From: an uncultured Acidobacteriia bacterium | Lineage (GTDB): Bacteria > Acidobacteriota > Terriglobia > Bryobacterales > Bryobacteraceae | Assembly: GCA_903925975.1 (NCBI GenBank) | Contig: CAIYHG010000183.1 | Coordinates: 1-56,102, forward strand | DNA length: 56,102 bases | Direction of reading: 5' to 3' | Shown here: positions 1-7,583 of the stretch, one piece after another | Position numbering within the stretch: the stretch's first letter is position 1 | How the letters are laid out: each line of letters starts with the position of its first letter | Notes under the pieces: model-generated | The model's input: the letters and a program-made list of their open reading frames with translations, nothing else | Told to the model about the DNA's origin: nothing | Databases searched by the model: none | Program-made: the position numbers and the translations under genes

Positions 1-30
1 CTCCGCAGGCAAGATTGCCCGCCCCACTTC
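1..30 (-). repeat. REP-type palindromic unit, cut by the window edge
   Basis: These 30 bases match 7498-7527 at 29 of 30 positions. On the minus strand the unit reads GTGGGGC, then a hairpin arm, then TGCGGAG, which is the same module seen at 7438-7524 and at the left arm of 49913-50044. One C/T difference breaks one pair of the palindrome seen in the 7498 copy. The rest of the element would lie upstream of the window. It is intergenic, so the stretch before the antitoxin gene is not the end of a toxin gene. Confidence 0.6.
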
Positions 31-76
31 TTTCGCGAGTTTTGGAGACAGAACAGTAAATTGAGGGAGGAAGAGC

Positions 77-406
77 ATGAGCGTAACTCGTCCTGAAGGT
101 GGCTGGAACATCACCCGTACTCCGGTCCACCCGGGCGAGATGCTCCGTGAGGAGTTCATGAAGCCGCTGGGGATTTCGATCAACGGCCTGGCTTTGGAAC
201 TTCATGTCCCGGTCACCCGCATCAGCGAAATCGTTAACGAACGCCGCGGAGTCAGCGCCGACACAGCATTGCGTCTGGAGCGGCACTTCGGTACGAGCGC
301 TGATTTCTGGATGAACATTCAGAAGGACTACGAACTGATTCTGACCCGGCAGAAGTCGTTGAACACAATCGAGAGACACGTCCGCCGGCGTGTGATAGCA
401 GCTTGA
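77..406 (+). CDS. HigA-family antitoxin-like XRE transcriptional regulator
   Basis: This 109-residue protein carries a lambda-repressor-like helix-turn-helix in about residues 20-75. It shows the family hallmarks HPGEMLREEF at the front and a FGTSADFW-type segment at the end of the domain, as in HigA/VapI antitoxins. Such proteins bind and neutralise a RelE-fold HigB toxin and repress their own operon. The ATG follows GGGAGG by six bases, so the start is well supported. HigB normally sits immediately upstream, but the 76 bases available here contain a REP-type repeat and no toxin C-terminus, and nothing toxin-like follows downstream. It may therefore be an orphan antitoxin or a stand-alone regulator. 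The fold assignment is solid; the toxin-antitoxin role is inferred. Confidence 0.85.
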   Translation: MSVTRPEGGWNITRTPVHPGEMLREEFMKPLGISINGLALELHVPVTRISEIVNERRGVSADTALRLERHFGTSADFWMNIQKDYELILTRQKSLNTIERHVRRRVIAA

Positions 407-571
407 CGAGCCCGGAGAAAGCTATTTGTTGGGAGCGGGAAGACCAGTTGTGGCCGAAAGACGGGTGTTATCGAAGATGACCCATACCGCCAGCGCCACG
501 CGACCGCCAAGTCGCGAGAGCGCCGGGGCTGGGAAGCTGTTTAGGTGGTTATCGCAAACTCCGGTAAGGGG

Positions 572-835
572 TTAGCTGGGCCAGCAAATATTGCCGGAGC
601 CCAACTTCTTCCATTCGGCCGGAGTGTTGATTCTGAGTGACGAATCGACGTGCAGAACCGCGCCGCAGCACGGGCAGATGATTCCAGCGGTTTCGTCCTC
701 TTCGTTACATAAGAGGTTGTGGTTGGAAAAAGTTCCTTTGCAGACGCCGCAGCGCATCTCCGTACCCGCCAATTCCGCATCGTTCGTTCGATGCTGCCTT
801 GCTGCCACATCAATATTTGTCGTCATTCCCAGCAC
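572..835 (-). CDS. Small zinc-ribbon-like hypothetical protein
   Basis: This short ORF contains two paired-cysteine knuckles, CGVC and CPCC, about 24 residues apart, which is the spacing of a small treble-clef or zinc-ribbon fold. The segment after the second knuckle ends in an NICWPS tail. I place the start at a GTG at 835 because GGAGGAG lies five bases upstream; an ATG at 826 is the alternative. An overlapping minus-strand frame of similar length has no such motif and looks like a shadow. The partner and function are unknown, and the family is not one I can name. Support rests on the cysteine pattern and the ribosome-binding site only. Confidence 0.5.
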   Translation of the reverse strand: MLGMTTNIDVAARQHRTNDAELAGTEMRCGVCKGTFSNHNLLCNEEDETAGIICPCCGAVLHVDSSLRINTPAEWKKLGSGNICWPS

Positions 836-1108
836 AGAAACTCCTCCCCGCACTCGAGGCGTATTTTCTCGAATCAGGATAATGACACCTGTTTACCCGA
901 AATACAAGGGTGATACGGTTACGCGAGGTTGCACGCCGTGGGCGCCGCCAGACGGGATGCGCCTAGTACTGTGACCGTGCGATGGGTGGCTTGCCAGGGG
1001 TAGCCCCTCGCTGGGCGCTCGGGGCTCGGATCGGAGCCTTAAGCGCGAGCGAGGGCTTCCCGGTAGCAATACATCACGCGGGCACGGCAGTAAGAATCCC
1101 CACCCGCC
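836..1108. other. Intergenic stretch with GC-rich hairpins, no gene seen
   Basis: The 273 bases between two minus-strand genes hold no credible ORF. Around 995-1060 there are GC-rich self-complementary segments (for example GCCCC paired with GGGGC near 1000-1024). The head GGGTGGCTTGCC at about 985 faintly resembles the REP units found elsewhere in the window. It could be a decayed copy of that element, but the match is too weak to call. Confidence 0.35.
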
Positions 1109-1696
1109 CTACACCTTCACGCCGGCGCGCCAAAGCAGGTAGCCTATCGCCTGGCGGATGTAGTTCCAGCGGTCGCGCAGGGCTTCCGGCCCGCGCTCTT
1201 TTCTGGGAGAGCCGTAGGCTGCTATCCCCCGTGATTGCAGCATCTTCTTGACGCGGTAAATGTGATAGCCGTCGCTGACCACGATGGCTGACCGGAGCCC
1301 CATGCGCTGCATGATCTCGCCCGCGAAGGCCGTGGAGTATACGGTGCTCTCGCCTTCGGTCTCGACAATAACGGCCTCGGACGGCACGCCTTTGGATATC
1401 AAATAGGAGCGGCCTACTCCAGCTTCGGTGAAGACGGGGTCTCCGCCGGCGCCGCCGGTGGTCAGTATCCGCGCGGCGAACTTCCCGTTATACAACTCCA
1501 AGGCGTGATCGAGCCGCGCGCGGAGTACGGGAGAGGGGTGGCCACTGTATTCCGCCGCACCGAGGACCAGGATCACGTCCGCCGGCCGCGCCTCGTCGAG
1601 GCGGGATTGCGCCTCCACCTGGACCGAGATGTACGCCACTACAATCAGCGCTACTGCCGCTACGACGGCGGCGCAATTCCATGCGGCCCTTTTCAT
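1109..1696 (-). CDS. YdcF family protein (DUF218)
   Basis: This is a 195-residue protein with one N-terminal hydrophobic segment (about residues 5-25) followed by a DUF218/YdcF domain. The family signatures are visible: VILVLGAA near the start of the domain, a glycine-rich TTGGAGG segment, an EGESTVYST motif and IVVSDGYHIYR. Members such as SanA and ElyC are membrane-anchored proteins linked to envelope or peptidoglycan integrity, with the domain outside the inner membrane; the exact reaction is not established. The ATG at 1696 begins just before the membrane anchor; a longer frame would run into the divergent methyltransferase gene. A weak -10-like CAGAAT at 1709-1704 lies seven bases upstream of the ATG and no Shine-Dalgarno is present. 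Confidence 0.85.
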   Translation of the reverse strand: MKRAAWNCAAVVAAVALIVVAYISVQVEAQSRLDEARPADVILVLGAAEYSGHPSPVLRARLDHALELYNGKFAARILTTGGAGGDPVFTEAGVGRSYLISKGVPSEAVIVETEGESTVYSTAFAGEIMQRMGLRSAIVVSDGYHIYRVKKMLQSRGIAAYGSPRKERGPEALRDRWNYIRQAIGYLLWRAGVKV

Positions 1697-1734
1697 CTGC
1701 GGTATTCTGAGACGTTCAGAACCATAATTGTAAG

Positions 1735-2541
1735 ATGCCGAAGGCAGAGTCAATCACAAGCGCATCGAACCCGCTGCTCAAAGACGTCCGGCGGGCCATT
1801 GCGAAAGGCGGCCTGACTTCCGAGGGCTGGTGCGTGGCCGAGACGTTCCACCTGCTCGAAGAGGCGCTGCGCAGCGATTGCGAAGTCAAGGTGGTCCTGG
1901 CCGCCGAATCGGTGCGCTCTGCCGCTGAAACGCACGTGCGGCGTCTGGCGGGCGTGAAGGTTGCGGTGCTTCCCGATAGTCTGTTCCAGCAAATCTCGGG
2001 CACCGAAAACAGCCAGGGCGTGATGGCGCTGGTCCGGCTGCCCGAGTGGAAACTCGAGCAACTCTTGGGCGGCTGTCCGCTGGTGGTGGTGTTGGACGGC
2101 ATACAGGACCCCGGCAATGCGGGCACTATTGTGCGCGCGGCAGAGGCATTCGGGGCCACGGGCGTCTTGTTCCTGAAGGGCGCCGTGAGCCCGTTCAACC
2201 CCAAGACTTTGAGGGCGTCGGCCGGTTCGCTGTTCCGCGTGCCCCATCTTTGCGGCTTGGATGCCGAACAGGCGCGGGCCGCCATCAAGCACAACAGAGT
2301 GGAACTCTACGGCAGCGTTCCGGTTCGCCCGGATCGACCCGCGCGGCTCATTTCCGAGGTGGACCTGACGGGGCGCTGCGCGCTGGTTGTGGGCAGCGAG
2401 GCGCGCGGCGTGAGCGGGCCGCTGCGGTCGGCGGCGATCGATGTCTCCATTCCCACCATTGGAGTGGAGTCGTTGAATGCAGCGGTGGCTGCCGGGATTA
2501 TGCTCTACGAAGCGCGCCGGCAGAGGTCCATGCTTCCGTGA
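1735..2541 (+). CDS. TrmH/SpoU family RNA 2'-O-ribose methyltransferase
   Basis: A 268-residue SPOUT methyltransferase. The N-terminal 90 residues resemble the L7Ae-like substrate-binding domain of RlmB-type enzymes. The catalytic domain shows the three SPOUT motifs: DPGNAGTIVRAAE (about 125-137), VVGSEARGVS (about 218-227) and SLNAAVAAGIMLYE (about 246-259), which form the S-adenosylmethionine-binding trefoil knot. It should methylate a ribose 2'-OH in rRNA or tRNA; the target cannot be read from sequence. CATAAT at 1723-1728 sits six bases before the ATG and there is no Shine-Dalgarno, so the message may be leaderless. Its stop codon overlaps the GTG of the next gene as GTGA, implying coupled translation with rarA. 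Confidence 0.93.
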   Translation: MPKAESITSASNPLLKDVRRAIAKGGLTSEGWCVAETFHLLEEALRSDCEVKVVLAAESVRSAAETHVRRLAGVKVAVLPDSLFQQISGTENSQGVMALVRLPEWKLEQLLGGCPLVVVLDGIQDPGNAGTIVRAAEAFGATGVLFLKGAVSPFNPKTLRASAGSLFRVPHLCGLDAEQARAAIKHNRVELYGSVPVRPDRPARLISEVDLTGRCALVVGSEARGVSGPLRSAAIDVSIPTIGVESLNAAVAAGIMLYEARRQRSMLP

Positions 2542-3845
2542 ATCTTTTCGACACCGACCCGCCCAAACTGCCCGGCCGCCAACCGGAAGAGCGCGGCAAG
2601 CGGCCTCTGGCCGACCGCATGCGGCCGGAACGCCTGGAAGACTATATCGGCCAGGAACATATCCTGGGGCCGGGGAAGCCGCTGCGCCGCCAGATCGAGA
2701 GCGACGAGATGGGCTCCGTGATTCTCTGGGGACCGCCCGGCACCGGCAAAACCACCCTGGCGCGCATCATCGCCCGCGCCACGCACTGCGAGTTCATCCC
2801 CTTCAGCGCCGTCTTGAGCGGCATCAAGGAAATCAAGGCCGTGATGGCCGATGCCGAGCGCCTGCGCCGCTCCGGCCGGCGCACCATTCTCTTCGTCGAT
2901 GAGATTCACCGTTTCAACAAGGCGCAGCAGGATGCCTTCCTGCCCTATGTGGAGAGCGGCGACATTATCCTGATTGGGGCCACTACCGAGAACCCGTCGT
3001 TTGAAATCATCTCGGCGCTGCTTTCCCGCTCGCGCGTATACGCTTTGCGAAGCCTGTCCACGGAGGAAGTGGCCGCGCTGCTCAAACGGGCGCTCCCCGT
3101 GCTGGGCTTGCAGGCGCCGGACGACCTGCTGGAACAGATTGCGATCTACTCGAACGGCGATGCGAGGCAAGCCTACAACACGCTGGAGGCTGCCGCGGCG
3201 GCGTCTTCAGGCGAATTGACCGCGGAGACCGTGCAGGACGCCATCAGCCGCAAGGTGCTGCTTTACGACAAGGGCGGGGAAGAGCACTTCAATCTGATTT
3301 CCGCGCTGCACAAATCCGTGCGGTCGAGCGACCCCGACGCGGCCCTTTATTGGCTTTCGCGCATGCTGGAGGCGGGTGAAGACCGGCTGTACATCGCGCG
3401 CCGGCTGATCCGGATGTCGATTGAGGATATCAGCCTGGCCGATCCGCGCGCGCTCGAACAGGCCGTGGCGGCCATGCAGGCGGTTCATTTTCTGGGCGCC
3501 CCGGAAGGAGACCTGGCGCTGGCGCAAGTCGCCATCTATCTCAGCGTGGCTCCGAAATCGGACGCGGCGTATCGCGCCATGGGCGCCATCAAGCAGGACG
3601 TGGAGCGCACCGTTGCCGAGCCGACGCCCATGAATTTGCGCAACGCTCCTACTCGCGCCATGAAAGAGTGGGGCTACGGCGCCGGCTATCAGCACGCGCA
3701 CGAGGTAGAGGACGCCATCCCCGATATGGAATGCCTGCCGCCCTCACTGGCCGGGCGGCGCTGGTATTACCCCACGGACCGTGGAATCGAAAAGAGAATA
3801 CGGGAACGGCTTGCGGAAATTCGGAGCAAGAAGAATCGGGAGTAA
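2538..3845 (+). CDS. rarA: Replication-associated recombination protein A (RarA/MgsA), AAA+ ATPase
   Basis: A 435-residue AAA+ ATPase of the clamp-loader-like RarA/WRNIP1 family, which acts at stalled replication forks. Walker A GPPGTGKTT lies at about residues 65-73 and Walker B ILFVDEIHRF at about 117-126. They are followed by a sensor-1 IGATTENPSF and the family-specific NGDARQAYNTLE segment. The C-terminal half carries the tetramerisation region with IEDISLADPRAL and the terminal PTDRGIEKRI. The GTG at 2538 gives the normal family length and overlaps the previous stop codon. Longer upstream starts in this frame run inside the methyltransferase gene and are not needed. Expression is likely coupled to the upstream gene. 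Confidence 0.95.
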   Translation: MNLFDTDPPKLPGRQPEERGKRPLADRMRPERLEDYIGQEHILGPGKPLRRQIESDEMGSVILWGPPGTGKTTLARIIARATHCEFIPFSAVLSGIKEIKAVMADAERLRRSGRRTILFVDEIHRFNKAQQDAFLPYVESGDIILIGATTENPSFEIISALLSRSRVYALRSLSTEEVAALLKRALPVLGLQAPDDLLEQIAIYSNGDARQAYNTLEAAAAASSGELTAETVQDAISRKVLLYDKGGEEHFNLISALHKSVRSSDPDAALYWLSRMLEAGEDRLYIARRLIRMSIEDISLADPRALEQAVAAMQAVHFLGAPEGDLALAQVAIYLSVAPKSDAAYRAMGAIKQDVERTVAEPTPMNLRNAPTRAMKEWGYGAGYQHAHEVEDAIPDMECLPPSLAGRRWYYPTDRGIEKRIRERLAEIRSKKNRE

Positions 3846-3864
3846 GTCCCACCCCCTTGAGAGC

Positions 3865-3886
3865 GCGCAGGCCGGGAGCCCTGCGC
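3865..3886. terminator. Hairpin between convergent genes, possible bidirectional terminator
   Basis: GCGCAGG at 3865-3871 pairs with CCTGCGC at 3880-3886 around an eight-base loop. It sits in the 47-bp gap between rarA and the convergent small secreted protein gene. No U-tract follows, so intrinsic termination is only a possibility. Confidence 0.4.
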
Positions 3887-3892
3887 CACGCG

Positions 3893-4240
3893 TCACTTCT
3901 TTTCGAGCTTGAGGTTGATCGTGGCGTCGCGCCGCGAATCAAACGAGCTCAAGGTCTTGGTGGGGCTGACGGCGCCTTGGTGTTCAGCGCGCAGTTCGTA
4001 GTCGATGTCTGGGCTGAGACCGCGAAAAGAGTAGGTCCCGTCCTCTTTCGTGATGAACGAGCGGATCTGCAAAGTCTTCAGATCCTTGAGGTAGACAATC
4101 GCCCCACTCGCCGCGGCATCCTGAGGCGAACTCACCAGGCCCTGCACGTTGCGGGTGGGCGGATCTCCCTTCTTGCCTTGGCCGAAAGCAGCCGCGCTCA
4201 AAAGGAGGACTGCCAGAAGAACCGTATAGTACTTAATCAT
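3893..4240 (-). CDS. Small exported protein with carboxypeptidase-regulatory-like beta-sandwich
   Basis: A 115-residue protein with a clear signal peptide (hydrophobic residues about 4-18, cleavage near AFGQ). The mature part resembles a single carboxypeptidase D regulatory-like beta-sandwich: a VQGLVSSPQ strand, then FITKEDGTYSFRGLSPDIDYELRA, the typical turn-and-strand signature of this fold. Domains of this type are abundant in acidobacterial outer-membrane receptors, but here the domain stands alone, so it may be a periplasmic binding or structural protein. GGAGG lies eight bases before the ATG, which fixes the start. The function is unknown; the fold call is by pattern. Confidence 0.8.
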   Translation of the reverse strand: MIKYYTVLLAVLLLSAAAFGQGKKGDPPTRNVQGLVSSPQDAAASGAIVYLKDLKTLQIRSFITKEDGTYSFRGLSPDIDYELRAEHQGAVSPTKTLSSFDSRRDATINLKLEKK

Positions 4241-4303
4241 TAGGGTGTCCTCCGAGGGTTAGAGACGCGCGGCCCGGCCGTTGCGTTTCCACCGGACAAT
4301 GGA

Positions 4304-4531
4304 TTACTGTTTCCAGTCCTCGTCTTCCTCTTCTTCTTCCTCATCCTCTACGAGAAAGTCGGCGTCCTCGTCCTCTTCCTCCTCGATTTCTTCAGCCGAT
4401 TCCAATTCGAGCGGATCGGTCCCAACTACCTTCAGGTCGGCGCCGCACTCATCGCAGCTGATGGAGTCGCCTTCGTCTACGTCTTCTTCGTCCACATCGA
4501 TGACGCCGTTGCACTTCGGACACTTGACCAT
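4304..4531 (-). CDS. LysW-like acidic zinc-ribbon protein
   Basis: A 75-residue protein. It starts with a zinc ribbon made of CPKC (residues 4-7) and CDEC (about 28-31), continues LKVVGTDPLELE, and then runs into a very acidic tail ending EDEDWKQ. The ribbon, the conserved VV..DPLELE segment and the acidic tail with EDW match the layout of LysW/ArgW, the amino-group carrier proteins of lysine and arginine biosynthesis. Their C-terminal EDWGE glutamate receives the substrate from LysX. Here the last residues are WKQ, so that acceptor glutamate is missing, and the tail is longer than usual. No lysX, lysZ or lysY homologue is near. The ATG at 4531 follows GGGAGGAA; a TTG two codons earlier is possible. 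It is best seen as a LysW paralogue of unknown role. Confidence 0.75.
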   Translation of the reverse strand: MVKCPKCNGVIDVDEEDVDEGDSISCDECGADLKVVGTDPLELESAEEIEEEEDEDADFLVEDEEEEEEDEDWKQ

Positions 4532-4701
4532 CGGCAAATTCCTCCCAAGATATTACTGTTAAACGAAACGCAGCTGCTAATGCAACTATTATCGCGAACC
4601 CTGACCGGCCCTCCAGCGGATCTAGCCGCAGGCGCGAGAATACGCACTGCCCCGGCCATCTCCACATTGTACCCGGAGGGTGGCTCGCCGGGTTCCAAAC
4701 G

Positions 4702-4707
4702 TATAAT
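4702..4707 (+). promoter_or_regulatory. Consensus -10 hexamer for aceE
   Basis: A perfect TATAAT stands five bases before a GTG at 4713 and eleven before the ATG at 4719. The -35 region at the right spacing (about 4679-4684) is not consensus. Transcription would start at about 4713-4715, leaving almost no leader, and no Shine-Dalgarno precedes either start codon. Confidence 0.55.
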
Positions 4708-4718
4708 GATAAGTGCCC

Positions 4719-7394
4719 ATGCATCAAAAAGTGAACCAGCGTTTGGTGGACCGCGATCCCCGCGAGACCACGGAGTGGATGGAAGCGATCGACCAGGTGA
4801 TCGATGAGGCCGGACCCGACCGCGCCGCGTACCTTCTGGAGAAGCTGACGGACCGGGCGCGCGCTTCCGGCGCCGATCTGCCGGCCAACCTCAATACGCC
4901 CTACAAGAACACGATTTCCCTGGCGGATGAATTGCCCTACCCGGGCGACCGCGCTTTGGAACGGCGCATCAAGAGCCTGTTGCGTTGGAATGCCATGGCC
5001 ATGGTGGTACGGCAGAATAAGTACGACGAGGGCATCGGCGGCCACATCTCCACCTTCGCTTCCCTGGCGACCCTGCTTGAAGTGGGCTTCAATCACTTCT
5101 TCCGCGGCTCTTACGGGGACCAGCCGGGCGACCTGATCTATTTCCAGGGGCACTCATCTCCGGGCGTCTACGCCCGCGCGTTTCTGGAGGGGCGCCTCCC
5201 CGAGGCGCAGCTTCAGAACTTCCGTCACGAACTGCGCGGCGAACCCGGGCTATCGTCGTATCCGCACCCGTGGCTGATGCCCGATTTCTGGAAGTTCCCC
5301 ACCGTATCGATGGGCCTGGGGCCGATCAACGCGCTCTATCAGGCGCGCTTCATGCGCTATCTGGAGAATCGCGGCTTGATTCCACGAACGCCGCGAAAGG
5401 TATGGGCGTTTCTGGGCGACGGCGAAATGGACGAGCCCGAATCCATGGGTTCGCTGACGCTCGGCTCGCGCGAGAAGCTCGACAACCTGATATTCGTGGT
5501 CAACTGCAACCTGCAGCGCCTGGATGGCCCGGTGCGCGGCAACGGCAAGGTGATTCAGGAACTTGAAGCGGCCTTCCGAGGCGATGGCTGGAACGTCATC
5601 AAAGTGATCTGGGGCAGTGATTGGGACGCGCTTCTGGCGCGCGACACTACCGGCTTGCTGCAGAAGCGCATGGACGAAGTCGTGGATGGCGAGATGCAGG
5701 CGTACGTCACTAAGGACGGAGCCTACATCCGCAGGGAGTTCTTCGGGCGCTATCCGGAACTGCTCGATCTGGTGTCGCACCTGAGCGATGACGAACTCTA
5801 CAAGCTGCGCCGGGGCGGCCATGATCCGGCAAAGGTGTATAGCGCATTCAAGGCCGCAATCGAAACCGTAGGCGTTCCCACGGTGATTCTGGCCCAGACC
5901 ATCAAGGGCTATGGGCTCGGCGAAGCCGGCGAGGGCCGGAATATCACGCACCAGCAGAAGAAGCTCAACGAGCAGGAACTGGTGCATTTCCGTTCCCGCT
6001 TCGAAATTCCCGTTCCCGAGGAGGACGCGCGGAAAGCCGCCCTCTACCGCCCGCCGGACGACAGTCCGGAGATCGCGTACCTGCACGAGCGCCGGCGCCA
6101 GTTGGGGGGCTACGTTCCCCAGCGCACGGTTGGCGCCAGCAGTATCCAGGCCCCCCCGCTTGAATACATGAAGGAGTCGCTGGAGGGGTCGAACGGGCGC
6201 GAAGTGTCTAGTTCCATGGCGTTTGTCCGCGTCCTCACGCTGCTTATGAAGCACCCGGAGTTGGGGCGCAGGGTGGTGCCCATCATCCCCGACGAGGGGC
6301 GCACGTTCGGCATGGAGTCGCTCTTCAGGCAGTTCGGAATTTACGCCAGCCAGGGGCAGCTCTACAAACCGCACGATGCCGAGGTGTTCCTGTACTACAA
6401 GGAATCGAAGGACGGCCAGATTCTGGAAGAGGGGATTACCGAGGCGGGTTCGATGGCTTCGTTCGCCGCCGCGGGAACCGCGTATTCGAACTACTCGGTT
6501 GAGACTATCCCGTTCTTTATCTATTACTCCATGTTCGGTTTCCAGCGGGTGGGCGACCTGATCTGGGCGTTCGCCGACGCGCGCGGGAAGGGATTCCTGT
6601 GCGGCGGCACCGCCGGGCGCACCACGCTCGCCGGAGAGGGCCTTCAGCATCAGGACGGCCATAGCATCGTGCTTTCGAGCACGCACCCCACCTGCGTTAC
6701 CTACGATCCGGCGTACGCTTTCGAAATCGCCGTGATCGTGCAGGATGGCATCCGGCGCATGTATCAGGAGCAGGAGGATATTTTCTATTACCTCACCCTG
6801 TACAACGAAAACTACGCCATGCCGCCGATGCCCAAGGACCTGTCCGTGGATGGGATTCTGAAGGGCATTTATCGTTTTCAAGCCGCTCCGGAAGGCAAGG
6901 CCGTGGTGCAGTTGTTCGGCAGCGGTCCGATTCTGAACGAGGCGCTGCGCGCGCAAGCCATCCTGGCCGAGCGCTACGGGGTTGCCGCTGACGTGTGGAG
7001 CGTTACCAGCTACAACGAACTGCGCCGGGACGCGCTGGGCGTGGAGCGCTGGAACCGGCTGCACCCAGACGAGCCCGTGCGGACGCCGTACATCGTTAAC
7101 GCGCTTCGCGGCGCCAAAGGCCCCATCGTGGCCGCAACGGACTACATGAAGGTGGTTTCCGATCAGCTTGCGCCCTGGCTCTCAGGGCGGTTGGTTTCCC
7201 TGGGGACGGATGGCTTCGGCCGCAGCGACAATAGGGAACACCTCCGCAGGCACTTCGAAGTGAATGCGGAATCGATTGCGGCGGCGGCGCTGTCGCGATT
7301 GGCGCGTGACGGCAAGTTCGACGCGGGCAAAGCCCGGGCGGCGTTCTCCGAACTGGGCGTCGACACCGAAAAGGTCGATCCGGCCCGTGCCTAG
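4719..7394 (+). CDS. aceE: Pyruvate dehydrogenase E1 component, homodimeric type
   Basis: An 891-residue thiamine-diphosphate enzyme of the homodimeric AceE type, close to the usual length of about 890. It decarboxylates pyruvate and passes the acetyl group to lipoyl-E2. The N-terminal third has the AceE-specific YQGHSSPGVYARAFLEGRL; the thiamine/Mg motif is GDGEMDEPES followed about 30 residues later by NCNLQRLDGPVRGNGK. Central and C-terminal transketolase-like regions follow, including GRTTLAGEGLQHQDGHS. The ATG at 4719 is chosen; an in-frame GTG at 4713 would add two residues. No E2 or E3 gene lies in the window, so those subunits must be encoded elsewhere. The upstream -10 box suggests a very short or absent leader. 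Confidence 0.97.
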   Translation: MHQKVNQRLVDRDPRETTEWMEAIDQVIDEAGPDRAAYLLEKLTDRARASGADLPANLNTPYKNTISLADELPYPGDRALERRIKSLLRWNAMAMVVRQNKYDEGIGGHISTFASLATLLEVGFNHFFRGSYGDQPGDLIYFQGHSSPGVYARAFLEGRLPEAQLQNFRHELRGEPGLSSYPHPWLMPDFWKFPTVSMGLGPINALYQARFMRYLENRGLIPRTPRKVWAFLGDGEMDEPESMGSLTLGSREKLDNLIFVVNCNLQRLDGPVRGNGKVIQELEAAFRGDGWNVIKVIWGSDWDALLARDTTGLLQKRMDEVVDGEMQAYVTKDGAYIRREFFGRYPELLDLVSHLSDDELYKLRRGGHDPAKVYSAFKAAIETVGVPTVILAQTIKGYGLGEAGEGRNITHQQKKLNEQELVHFRSRFEIPVPEEDARKAALYRPPDDSPEIAYLHERRRQLGGYVPQRTVGASSIQAPPLEYMKESLEGSNGREVSSSMAFVRVLTLLMKHPELGRRVVPIIPDEGRTFGMESLFRQFGIYASQGQLYKPHDAEVFLYYKESKDGQILEEGITEAGSMASFAAAGTAYSNYSVETIPFFIYYSMFGFQRVGDLIWAFADARGKGFLCGGTAGRTTLAGEGLQHQDGHSIVLSSTHPTCVTYDPAYAFEIAVIVQDGIRRMYQEQEDIFYYLTLYNENYAMPPMPKDLSVDGILKGIYRFQAAPEGKAVVQLFGSGPILNEALRAQAILAERYGVAADVWSVTSYNELRRDALGVERWNRLHPDEPVRTPYIVNALRGAKGPIVAATDYMKVVSDQLAPWLSGRLVSLGTDGFGRSDNREHLRRHFEVNAESIAAAALSRLARDGKFDAGKARAAFSELGVDTEKVDPARA

Positions 7395-7437
7395 CGTTTC
7401 GGCTTTGGAATTCGCACAACAAGAATCCGCCTCCGTT

Positions 7438-7524
7438 GTGGGGCGGCAAACTCGGGCCGCGGCCGCCTTTCAGGCGGCTGGAGCTGCTGGAGAGCAGCTC
7501 CGCAGGCAAGATTGCCTGCCCCAC
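7438..7524. repeat. REPIN-like composite palindrome
   Basis: The element starts GTGGGGC (7438-7444) and ends with its inverse GCCCCAC (7518-7524). Between them lie three hairpins: GCCGCC with GGCGGC around TTTCA, GAGCTGCT with AGCAGCTC around GGAG, and GCAGGCAA with TTGCCTGC around GA. On the minus strand the right half reads GTGGGGCA, hairpin, TGCGGAG, hairpin, which is the same module as the left arm of 49913-50044. It occupies most of the gap between aceE and the CDF gene. It does not code for a protein. Confidence 0.75.
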
Positions 7525-7583
7525 TTCGGCGCGAACAATCGAGAGGCCCCGGGCCGTGGCGCGCATGCCCAGGCGTGCATCCT

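Noticed and set aside
3649..4243. Open frames overlapping the end of rarA and the small secreted protein on either strand
   Set aside because: They are shadows of the two real genes; the signal peptide and Shine-Dalgarno support only the 3893-4240 frame.
5250..7064. 604-codon open frame on the minus strand inside aceE
   Set aside because: It is antisense to a clearly conserved enzyme, has no recognisable motif and is explained by high GC and third-position bias.
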